5,656 nt of DNA from Spirochaetaceae bacterium (GTDB taxonomy: Bacteria; Spirochaetota; Spirochaetia; SZUA-6; Fen-1364): the NCBI GenBank assembly GCA_003154555.1, contig PMDT01000291.1, positions 7,178 through 12,833 on the forward strand, in the 5' to 3' direction. Of the stretch, positions 1-5,646 are shown in pieces. Both the position numbers and the translations under genes were made by a program. The notes beneath the pieces were generated by a model. It ran no database searches, was not told where the DNA came from, and worked only from the letters and a program-made list of their open reading frames with translations. Within the stretch, counting starts at the first letter, position 1, and every line of letters begins with the position of its first letter.

Positions 1-759
1 ATCGCCTTCGCCGTCGCGTTTCGCCGCTCCCTGCAGGCCCAGGCGGAGAGCGGGCAGCTCCTCGCCGAGCTCACCCGGGCGCAGGGACGCCTCCGCGACA
101 TGGCCGTCATGGACGAGCGCCAGCGACTTGCGCGCGAGATGCATGATGCCGTGGGCCACCGGTTGACGGCCGCTGCCGTGCTGTTGGAGGGAGCGGCGCG
201 CCTCATCCCCACTGAGCCCGAAAGGGCCGCCCAGATGGTGGACACGTCCCGCACGCAGGTCCGTCAGGGCCTGGACGAGCTGCGCGCGGCGGTGAGCGCC
301 CTGCACACGGACCTGCCGGGCGCGCAGACACTCCCGGAGGTGCTCGCCGCCCTTGTGGACGTCTTTGCGCAGGGAGCGGAAGCGGCGGTAACGCTCGACC
401 TCACGCCCGGTCTGCCCGAGCCCGATCCCGACCGCAAGCTCGTGCTCATCCGCACCGCGCAGGAGGCACTGACGAACGTGCAGAAGCACGCGGCGGCCAC
501 GCGCGTGTCGCTCGGTCTCCGGGCGGATGGGGATGCCTACATTCTGACCTGCCGGGACAACGGCCGGGGCCTCGGGCCTGCATCTTCCACGGATCAGGCG
601 CCCGGCGGGCGCGGCTTCGGCCTGGGCAATCTCCGCGCGCGCGCCGCGGTCTTTGGCGGGAGCGTGGACCTGGAGCCTGCGGTCGAGGGAGGCGCGCAGC
701 TCCGCCTCGTCCTGCCGGCGTCCGGCGCCGCGCGCGGAAATCCGGCGAAGGACTCGTGA
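1..759 (+). CDS. NarL/DesK-type sensor histidine kinase, 3' part (5' end outside window)
   Basis: This is the cytoplasmic catalytic part of a membrane or soluble sensor kinase that autophosphorylates on His and passes the phosphate to the response regulator encoded next. The frame is open from base 1 and shows 252 residues, so the N-terminal sensor and start codon lie upstream; the Met at base 100 is internal. Visible residues 1-35 look like the end of a membrane segment followed by a helical linker. The HisKA_3 dimerisation box follows, with phospho-acceptor His48 in REMHDAVGH; its DxxxH (Asp49, His53) fits the phosphatase motif of this class. The ATPase domain has an N box with Asn159 (EALTNVQKH), a G1 box at 186-191 (DNGRGL) and a G2 box at about 205-211 (GFGLGN). 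The stop shares one base with the regulator's ATG, so the two are translated together. The family call is secure; the signal sensed cannot be told because the sensor part is missing. Confidence 0.93.
   Translation: MAFAVAFRRSLQAQAESGQLLAELTRAQGRLRDMAVMDERQRLAREMHDAVGHRLTAAAVLLEGAARLIPTEPERAAQMVDTSRTQVRQGLDELRAAVSALHTDLPGAQTLPEVLAALVDVFAQGAEAAVTLDLTPGLPEPDPDRKLVLIRTAQEALTNVQKHAAATRVSLGLRADGDAYILTCRDNGRGLGPASSTDQAPGGRGFGLGNLRARAAVFGGSVDLEPAVEGGAQLRLVLPASGAARGNPAKDS
747..752 (+). promoter_or_regulatory. Ribosome binding site for the response regulator
   Basis: GAAGGA lies inside the last codons of the kinase gene, six bases before the ATG at 759. It supports that start over the overlapping GTG at 756, and it fits coupled translation of the kinase and regulator. 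Confidence 0.6.
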
Positions 760-1412
760 TGCTGCGGGTGCTGCTCGTGGACGACCAGCAGCTCATGCGC
801 GAAGGGCTGCGCACGCTGCTGGAGATGGAAAAAGACATCGCGGTCGCGGGCGAGGCCGCGGATGGCGCGGCCGCTGTCCAGGCATTCGGGGAGCTCGCGC
901 CGGACGTCGTTCTCATGGACATCCGCATGCCGCGCATGGACGGCGTCGAGGCGACGCGCCGCATCAGGGGACGCGCGCCCGGCGCGAAGATCCTGATGCT
1001 CACGACATTCGACGAGGACGAGCTCGTCTTCGAAGCGGTGCGCGCGGGAGCCTGCGGGTACTTGCTGAAGGACGTGTCCGGCGCGGACCTGGCGGCTGCC
1101 GTGCGCACGATCGCCAGTGGCGGGGCGGCGCTCCAGCCCGCGGTCGCGCGCAAAGTCATGGATGCCTTTGCGCGATTGTCACAGCCCACCGCGGCGGCCC
1201 AGAAGCATCTCGTGGAGCCCCTGTCCGGCCGGGAGCGCGCCGTGCTGGGCTTGCTTTCCCGGGGGCTCAGCAACAAGGAAATCGCGGAGAAGCTCTTCCT
1301 CGCTGAAGGCACGGTGAAGAACCACGTGAGCACGATACTCTCCAAGATCGATGCACGCGACAGGACGCAGGCCGCCCTGAAGGCGCGGGAGCTGGGCTTC
1401 CTGGAGGAATAG
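759..1412 (+). CDS. NarL/FixJ-family response regulator (REC + LuxR HTH)
   Basis: This is a DNA-binding response regulator, phosphorylated by the kinase encoded immediately upstream. From the ATG it has 217 residues, the usual size for the family. The receiver domain covers about 2-118. It has the acidic pair Asp8-Asp9, the phospho-acceptor Asp54 (in VLMDIRMP), the switch Thr at 83/84 (LMLTTF) and the conserved Lys104 (YLLKD). A LuxR-type helix-turn-helix covers about 154-215, with LSGRERAVL, the turn GLSNKEIAEKLFLAEGTVKNHV and a final helix. I chose the ATG at 759, which overlaps the kinase TGA by one base, because a GAAGGA ribosome site lies six bases before it. A GTG at 756 would add one residue. 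The nearest downstream gene, an MFS transporter 44 nt away, is the natural candidate target, but no operator can be identified. Confidence 0.95.
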   Translation: MLRVLLVDDQQLMREGLRTLLEMEKDIAVAGEAADGAAAVQAFGELAPDVVLMDIRMPRMDGVEATRRIRGRAPGAKILMLTTFDEDELVFEAVRAGACGYLLKDVSGADLAAAVRTIASGGAALQPAVARKVMDAFARLSQPTAAAQKHLVEPLSGRERAVLGLLSRGLSNKEIAEKLFLAEGTVKNHVSTILSKIDARDRTQAALKARELGFLEE

Positions 1413-1420
1413 TCCCCCTC

Positions 1421-1450
1421 TGCACATGCCCCCGCCGGCAAGAGTATCTT
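1421..1450 (+). promoter_or_regulatory. Possible promoter for the MFS gene, giving a leaderless mRNA
   Basis: In the 44-nt gap after the regulator there is a -35-like TGCACA (1421-1426; 4 of 6 to consensus). An 18-base spacer follows, then a -10-like TATCTT (1445-1450; 4 of 6, with the key T-A-n-n-n-T). Only six bases separate the -10 from the ATG at 1457, so transcription would begin at or next to the A of the start codon. No convincing Shine-Dalgarno sequence precedes this ATG, which fits a leaderless message. Both elements are weak matches, so read-through from the kinase-regulator operon is an equally good explanation. Confidence 0.3.
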
Positions 1451-1456
1451 AGACGA

Positions 1457-2890
1457 ATGAAGCAACCGGAGTCCGGCAGCGTCGATAAGCGGGTGGTCCT
1501 TCTTGTCGCGGCGATGGCGTCTTTTCTTACCCCGTTCATGGCCACGTCCATCAACATTGCGCTTCCCACGATCGGCAAGGAATATGCGGCGGACGCCGTC
1601 ACGCTGAGCTGGATCACCACGGCATACCTGCTCGCCGCGGCGGTGTTCCTCGTTCCCATGGGTCGCCTGGCGGATATCCGCGGCCGCAAGAAGGTCTTCC
1701 TCACGGGCATGATCGGATATACCGTGGTGTCTTTTCTCTGCACCCTGGCCACCTCGGAGGCGATGCTGATCGGGCTGCGCGCGCTGCAGGGTTTCACCGA
1801 CGCGATGATGTTCGGCACGTCGACGGCAATCGTCACCTCGGTCTATCCGCCCGAGCAGCGCGGGCGCGCTCTCGGCGTGACGGTCGCCTCCGTGTATACG
1901 GGGAGTGCGCTCGGTCCGTTCGTGGGCGGTTTTCTCACCCAGGCATTCGGATGGCGGAGCATCTTCCTTTTCACGACGCTCCTGGGGCTGATCGTGGTCG
2001 CGATGACGCTCTGGAGGATGCGCGGCGAATGGGCCGATGCGCGCGGCCAGAAGATGGACATGATCGGGTCCCTCCTTTATGGCGTGGCGCTCCTTGGAAT
2101 CATGTACGGATTCCGATTGCTGCCGTCCCTGAACGGTGGCCTTCTTTTCGTTGCAGGCGCGGCGGTGCTCGCGGGCTTCATCGTGCGGGAGGGCAGGACA
2201 ACCTATCCTGTCATGGAGGTGAGCCTCTTTCGGCGCAACACCGTTTTTGCCTTTTCCAGTCTCGCCGCGCTCATCAATTACGCGGCAACGTATGCCATCT
2301 CCTTTCTCCTGAGCCTCTACCTCCAGTACGTGAAGGGCATGAGTCCGTGGAATGCGGGGCTCGTCCTGCTCGCCCAGCCGGTGATGATGGCGATATTCTC
2401 ACCCCTTGCGGGGCGTCTCTCCGACAGGATCGAGCCGCGCGTCCTTGCATCCGTGGGTATGGCGATGAGCGCGACGGGGCTGCTCCTGACGGCGTTTCTG
2501 GGCACCGCGACGCCGCTCGTCACCATCGTGCTCATCCTCATCCTCTGCGGTCTGGGATTCGCGCTCTTCTCCTCCCCGAACACCAGCGCGATCATGGGGT
2601 CCGTGGAACGGCGACAGTACGGCGTCGCCTCGGCAACCACGGGCGTCATGAGACTCATCGGCCAGATGCTCAGCATGGGCGTCGCCGCGCTCATCATCGC
2701 CATCTACGTCGGGCAGGTGGAGATCACACCTGACCGGTACGCGGCCTTCCTCCGCGCATTTCGCGTCGGTTTCCTTGTCTTCGCCGCGCTGTGCGTGATA
2801 GGCATCGCCGCCTCGCTCGCCCGCGGCGCGATGCACGGCGCGGCGAAGACAGCTGCCGGACAGGCCGCGCCCCCGCCGGAGACCCGCTGA
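1457..2890 (+). CDS. MFS transporter, DHA2-like (14 transmembrane helices), putative drug efflux
   Basis: This is an inner-membrane secondary transporter of 477 residues, usual for the 14-helix DHA2 (EmrB/QacA-like) group, which generally exports small organic compounds by proton antiport. About 14 hydrophobic segments can be picked out, from about 13-32 to 432-455. Motif A is clear at 69-81 (GRLADIRGRKKVF) in the loop after helix 2. The helix-5 antiporter motif C is at about 149-160 (GSALGPFVGGFL), and a second motif-A-like loop is at 319-328 (GRLSDRIEPR). Two places depart from the QacA-type pattern. The helix-1 acidic residue before the conserved NxALP is replaced by Met28. The motif B region reads RALQGFTDA (108-116) instead of RxxQGxGxA. 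The start is the first available ATG and leaves a short cytoplasmic lead before helix 1. The gene follows a two-component system by 44 nt, so regulation by that pair is plausible. The substrate cannot be inferred. Confidence 0.92.
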   Translation: MKQPESGSVDKRVVLLVAAMASFLTPFMATSINIALPTIGKEYAADAVTLSWITTAYLLAAAVFLVPMGRLADIRGRKKVFLTGMIGYTVVSFLCTLATSEAMLIGLRALQGFTDAMMFGTSTAIVTSVYPPEQRGRALGVTVASVYTGSALGPFVGGFLTQAFGWRSIFLFTTLLGLIVVAMTLWRMRGEWADARGQKMDMIGSLLYGVALLGIMYGFRLLPSLNGGLLFVAGAAVLAGFIVREGRTTYPVMEVSLFRRNTVFAFSSLAALINYAATYAISFLLSLYLQYVKGMSPWNAGLVLLAQPVMMAIFSPLAGRLSDRIEPRVLASVGMAMSATGLLLTAFLGTATPLVTIVLILILCGLGFALFSSPNTSAIMGSVERRQYGVASATTGVMRLIGQMLSMGVAALIIAIYVGQVEITPDRYAAFLRAFRVGFLVFAALCVIGIAASLARGAMHGAAKTAAGQAAPPPETR

Positions 2891-3012
2891 TGCACGGCGA
2901 CCGGTTCTGGCTGCAGGGGGACGCACCCGGACGCGCCCAGCTCTACGAATCACAGTTCCGGCGCGGCGCAAACGATGAAGTGCACGGACAGGCGTCCACG
3001 GGTGTTGCATGA
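2890..3012 (+). CDS. Possible 40-residue small ORF coupled to the MFS stop codon
   Basis: An ATG shares its A with the TGA of the MFS gene (TGATG). It is preceded by GGAG (2878-2881) eight bases upstream, the usual layout of translational coupling. The frame runs 40 codons to a TGA. The product would be hydrophilic, with no membrane segment, Cys or recognisable motif; it begins MHGDRFWLQGDAPG. I recognise no family. Third positions are mostly G or C early on and less so toward the end, so codon bias gives weak support. It may instead be untranslated spacer between the MFS gene and the SHOCT-domain gene. Confidence 0.3.
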   Translation: MHGDRFWLQGDAPGRAQLYESQFRRGANDEVHGQASTGVA

Positions 3013-3027
3013 GATGAGACGTGAAAG

Positions 3028-3033
3028 AAGGAG
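3028..3033 (+). promoter_or_regulatory. Strong ribosome binding site for the SHOCT-domain gene
   Basis: AAGGAG sits seven bases before the ATG at 3041, a near-perfect Shine-Dalgarno match and the strongest in the window. It fixes the start of the small membrane protein and shows that the overlapping frames beginning at 3021 and 3034 are not the translated ones. Confidence 0.8.
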
Positions 3034-3040
3034 ATGAACC

Positions 3041-3301
3041 ATGTTCTGGCATTGGGGTCTTTTCGGTCACTGGCTGCCATTTCTCGGCATATTCGGATTC
3101 CTTTTCCGGATCGCTTTCATCGTCGCAATCGTCGCCGTTGTCGTGGTTGCCCTGCGTCGCAACTCGCGTCTACGTGGAAGCAACGGCCGTCCTCACGACG
3201 GCTATCGCCCCGATTCTGCGGCAGAGATATTGAAGCAGCGCTATGCACGGGGAGAGATTTCCAAGGAAGAGCTCGACCAGAAGCTGAAGGACATAAGCTG
3301 A
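3041..3301 (+). CDS. Small membrane protein with C-terminal SHOCT domain
   Basis: The 86-residue product has a Trp/Phe-rich hydrophobic N-terminal half. Residues about 11-38 form one long membrane segment, or a hairpin broken near Arg23. A basic stretch (RRNSRLRG, 39-46) would face the cytoplasm by the positive-inside rule. A short polar linker leads to a SHOCT (short C-terminal) domain at about 59-85, with the typical pattern AEILKQRYARGEISKEEL. SHOCT domains end many small bacterial membrane proteins and are thought to mediate oligomerisation or other protein contacts; no enzymatic role is known. The start is fixed by an AAGGAG site seven bases upstream. The gene stands between the MFS transporter and the metal operon, 108 bases from the repressor start, and no clear promoter or terminator separates it from the MFS gene. 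Its function is unknown, and a link to either neighbour would be guesswork. Confidence 0.85.
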   Translation: MFWHWGLFGHWLPFLGIFGFLFRIAFIVAIVAVVVVALRRNSRLRGSNGRPHDGYRPDSAAEILKQRYARGEISKEELDQKLKDIS

Positions 3302-3345
3302 CGGAGCCCTTAACGGGCCATCTGGCGTTCCGCGCATAGTGCCTG

Positions 3346-3374
3346 TTGACAGCCTTGTACTCCCGTGCTAACGT
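3346..3374 (+). promoter_or_regulatory. Promoter of the metal-resistance operon
   Basis: A perfect -35 TTGACA (3346-3351) is followed by a 17-base spacer and a -10 element TAACGT (3369-3374). The -10 keeps the T-A-n-n-n-T core and is preceded by an extended -10 TG one base upstream (3366-3367). Transcription would start near 3381, giving a leader of about 29 bases before the repressor ATG at 3410. The operator repeats begin inside the -10 and cover the predicted start point, so a bound repressor should block RNA polymerase. Confidence 0.75.
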
Positions 3375-3396
3375 TCATTTGAACGTTTGTTCAAGT
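3370..3396 (+). promoter_or_regulatory. SmtB/CadC-type operator with overlapping inverted repeats
   Basis: Bases 3377-3396 match the operator pattern known for SmtB/CadC/CzrA regulators, ANNTGAA-N6-TTCANNT, at every defined position. The centre is TTGAAC-GTTT-GTTCAA, a perfect 6-bp inverted repeat. A second perfect inverted repeat overlaps it on the left at 3370-3387 (AACGTTCA-TT-TGAACGTT). There are therefore three half-sites: GTTCA at 3373-3377, TGAAC at 3380-3384 and GTTCA at 3389-3393, with the middle one shared. The block overlaps the -10 box and the likely transcription start. This indicates autoregulation by the ArsR-family protein encoded directly downstream. Confidence 0.8.
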
Positions 3397-3409
3397 GAGA
3401 GAAGGTACG

Positions 3410-3769
3410 ATGAACGGTTGCAGCACACGGGTCATTCATCCCCAGGCTGTCGAGGCGGGACGGGCGAATCTCCCCCCGCCGGATCAGCTTGCGGGCATGG
3501 AAGGGTTCTTCAAGGCGCTGGGTGACTCGACCCGGCTCAGGATCCTCCATGCTCTCCTTGCCGGTGAGCTCTGCGTCTGCGACCTGAGCGAGACGCTTGG
3601 AATGAGCGTCTCCGCCGTCAGTCACCAGCTCTCCGTGCTGAAGGCGGCGCGCCTGGTGAGCCACCGACGCGACGGAAAGATCATCTACTATTCCCTGAGC
3701 GATGACCACGTAAGCGCGGTGCTGGAGTCGATGAGGGTACACCTGGCGGAAAGCGAGCGGACTGCATGA
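3410..3769 (+). CDS. ArsR/SmtB-family metal-sensing repressor (Zn/Cd/Pb type)
   Basis: This is a dimeric winged-helix repressor that should hold the operon off until it binds metal. It has 119 residues, against about 120 for SmtB and CadC. A metal-binding ELCVCDL segment (53-59) opens the DNA-binding region. The recognition helix is at about 64-79 (MSVSAVSHQLSVLKAA), followed by a wing (HRRDGKIIYYSL, 85-96). Two metal sites seem present. An alpha3N-type site would use Cys55, Cys57 and perhaps Asp58, with Cys4 and possibly His10 from the N-terminal arm. An alpha5 site has Asp98, His100, His111 and Glu114, with the same spacing as the SmtB zinc ligands (DxH-x10-HxxE). I chose the ATG at 3410, four bases after AGAAGG (3400-3405), because the GTG at 3395 lies within the operator. 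Its stop overlaps the ATPase start (ATGA), so the two are co-translated. It resembles SmtB, ZiaR and CadC, and no single name is certain. Confidence 0.93.
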   Translation: MNGCSTRVIHPQAVEAGRANLPPPDQLAGMEGFFKALGDSTRLRILHALLAGELCVCDLSETLGMSVSAVSHQLSVLKAARLVSHRRDGKIIYYSLSDDHVSAVLESMRVHLAESERTA

Positions 3770-5646
3770 GCGGCAACAAGGTCCAGACCCGCAAATCTCC
3801 TCTCATTCGTGAGCTCGCGATACTGCTGTTTGGCAGCGCCCTGCTCGGCGCCGGCATGATTCTTACTCCCGCAATGATCGCATCCCCGTATCCCTGGCTC
3901 ACGGAAGTGGTATTCGGCGCCGCGTACCTGGTTGTCGGCTGGAATGTCCTGGCAGCGGCGCTGCGCGGGATCGTGCGCGGAAAGATGTTCAACGAGAACC
4001 TGTTGATGACCATTGCGACGGTCGGCGCATTCATCATTCACCAGCGATCCGAGGCCGTCGCGGTGATGGTGTTCTACAAGGTGGGCGAGCTGCTCCAGCA
4101 GCTTTCCGTGGAGCGCAGCAGGCGATCAATCCGCGCACTCCTGGCCCTGCGGCCGGATTCGGCCCGTGTCCTCCGAAACGGCCATCACGTCGATGTGAAG
4201 CCAGAGGACGTGAGGGTCGGGGAGCAGATCATGGTGCGCCCCGGCGAGCGGATCCCCCTGGATGGAATCGTTACCACGGGCGCCGGATTCGTCGACACCG
4301 CCGCCTTGACCGGGGAAAGCGTTCCCCGCCGCGTCTTCCCGGGCAGCGAGATGCTCGCCGGTTACATCAGCACGGACGGCTCCATAGAGATGAGCGTGTC
4401 GCGCCTGGCCGCGAGCTCCAGCGCCGCACGAATCGTGCAGATGGTGGAAAGCGCCACAGCGCAGAAGGCGCGCACCGAGCGATTCATCACGCGATTCGCC
4501 CGGCGCTATACGCCTGCCGTCGTTGCGGCCGCGGCGCTGGTGGCATTCCTGCCGCCCCTTTTCCTCCCGGGCGCGATGCTTTCCACCTGGGTCTATCGTG
4601 CCCTCACGATGCTCGTGATTGCCTGCCCCTGCGCGCTGGTCATCAGCATTCCACTGGGCTACTTCGGCGGCGTGGGAGGCGCGTCGCGCCACGGCATACT
4701 CGTCAAAGGCGCCACGTATCTCGACGCGCTGGCGGGTCTGCGCACCGTGGTCTTCGACAAGACCGGTACGCTGACGCAGGGAAGCTTCCGCGTCAGCGCG
4801 ATACAGCCGCGCAACGGTGTTTCCGGACCCGACCTGCTCCGCTGGGCTGCGCTGGCCGAGGCGCATTCCAATCACCCCATTGCGGCCTCGATCCGAAGTG
4901 CCTACGGGAAAGCGGTGGACGGAAACCTGTCCGCGGCGTATCGGGAGCTCGGAGGGGAGGGGGTGTTGGCGACCGTGGACGGCAGGTCGATACTCGCAGG
5001 CAACGACAGGCTCATGCACGCCAACGGCGTCGCTCACGACACGTGCATCGTGGAGGGAACCGCCGTCCACTGCGCGGTGGACGGCTCGTACGCCGGCTAC
5101 CTTGTGATCGGCGACGAGCTGCGCCCCGGTGCAAAGGAAGCGATACGCGGGCTGCGCTCACTCGGTATCACGCATACGGCCCTTCTCACCGGTGATGACG
5201 CTGCCGTGGCGCGGAGGACCGCTGCTGAGCTGGGCATCGACGAGCAGTACGGGGACCTGCTTCCCGGAGAAAAAGTCGCCCGGCTGGAAGGGATCATGCG
5301 GGCCTGGCCGGGGAGGACGGCATTCGTCGGGGACGGCATCAACGATGCGCCGGTGCTCGCCCGCGCCGACGTGGGAATCGCGCTCGGAAAGACCGCATCG
5401 GATGCGGCGGTGGAAACGGCCGACGTCGTGCTCATGTCCGACAGCCCCACCAAGATACTGGAGGCGATCACGCGCGCGCGCGGAACCCGGGCAATCGTCA
5501 TCCAGAACATCGTCTTTGCCCTTGGCGTGAAGGGGATATTTCTTGCGCTGGGGGCCTTTGGCGTGGCGACGATGTGGGAAGCAGTCATTGCGGACATGGG
5601 TGTGGCGCTTGTCGCGATCCTGAACGCCACGCGCGCCATGCGCTGA
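3766..5646 (+). CDS. cadA: P1B-type heavy-metal efflux ATPase (Zn/Cd/Pb, CadA/ZntA-like)
   Basis: This inner-membrane pump uses ATP to export divalent soft metals (Zn, Cd, Pb) from the cytoplasm. The 626-residue protein is complete. It has four N-terminal membrane helices (about 16-112) and an actuator domain with TGES at 182-185. The metal-binding helix carries CPC at 287-289. The phosphorylation site is Asp331 in DKTGT, the P1B-specific HP dipeptide is at 370-371, TGDD is at 475-478 and the hinge GDGINDAP is at 522-529. Two final helices carry Lys589 (GVKGIFL) and Asp610 (IADMG). CPC together with this Lys and Asp is the signature of the Zn/Cd/Pb subgroup (P1B-2); copper pumps have different residues there. 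There is no N-terminal HMA domain and no CxxC metal-binding motif, so it is shorter than E. coli ZntA. It follows the repressor with a 4-base ATGA overlap and should be induced with it. The symbol cadA follows common usage; zntA would fit equally well. Confidence 0.95.
   Translation: MSGNKVQTRKSPLIRELAILLFGSALLGAGMILTPAMIASPYPWLTEVVFGAAYLVVGWNVLAAALRGIVRGKMFNENLLMTIATVGAFIIHQRSEAVAVMVFYKVGELLQQLSVERSRRSIRALLALRPDSARVLRNGHHVDVKPEDVRVGEQIMVRPGERIPLDGIVTTGAGFVDTAALTGESVPRRVFPGSEMLAGYISTDGSIEMSVSRLAASSSAARIVQMVESATAQKARTERFITRFARRYTPAVVAAAALVAFLPPLFLPGAMLSTWVYRALTMLVIACPCALVISIPLGYFGGVGGASRHGILVKGATYLDALAGLRTVVFDKTGTLTQGSFRVSAIQPRNGVSGPDLLRWAALAEAHSNHPIAASIRSAYGKAVDGNLSAAYRELGGEGVLATVDGRSILAGNDRLMHANGVAHDTCIVEGTAVHCAVDGSYAGYLVIGDELRPGAKEAIRGLRSLGITHTALLTGDDAAVARRTAAELGIDEQYGDLLPGEKVARLEGIMRAWPGRTAFVGDGINDAPVLARADVGIALGKTASDAAVETADVVLMSDSPTKILEAITRARGTRAIVIQNIVFALGVKGIFLALGAFGVATMWEAVIADMGVALVAILNATRAMR

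Noticed and set aside
446..1465. A 339-codon open frame on the minus strand opposite the kinase and regulator genes
   Set aside because: Long antisense frames are common in GC-rich coding DNA. The translation is low-complexity (Ser/Arg/Ala/Pro-rich) with no domain, and the + strand genes here carry full sets of conserved motifs.
1951..2733. A 260-codon frame on the plus strand inside the MFS gene
   Set aside because: It is a shifted frame of the transporter; its product is hydrophilic, repetitive in composition and without any domain, while the MFS frame shows clear helices and motifs.
2975..3010. Short inverted repeat GGAC-AGGC-GTCC before the SHOCT gene, considered as a terminator or regulatory hairpin
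   Set aside because: A 4-bp stem is expected by chance in GC-rich DNA, and it has no T tract.
3306..3318. Possible terminator after the SHOCT gene (GCCC-TTAAC-GGGC)
   Set aside because: The stem is only 4 bp and no T-run follows, so an intrinsic terminator cannot be supported.
3034..3339. Alternative + frames overlapping the SHOCT gene (starting at 3021 or 3034)
   Set aside because: The AAGGAG site is correctly spaced only for the ATG at 3041, and only that frame gives a membrane segment plus a SHOCT domain.
3395..3409. GTG at 3395 as the repressor start
   Set aside because: It lies inside the operator and would add five residues. The ATG at 3410 has a purine-rich AGAAGG just upstream and gives a normal family length.
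4126..5070. A 314-codon open frame on the minus strand opposite the ATPase
   Set aside because: It lies wholly within an ATPase gene whose catalytic motifs are all intact. The translation is rich in Arg, Gly and His and shows no recognisable fold.
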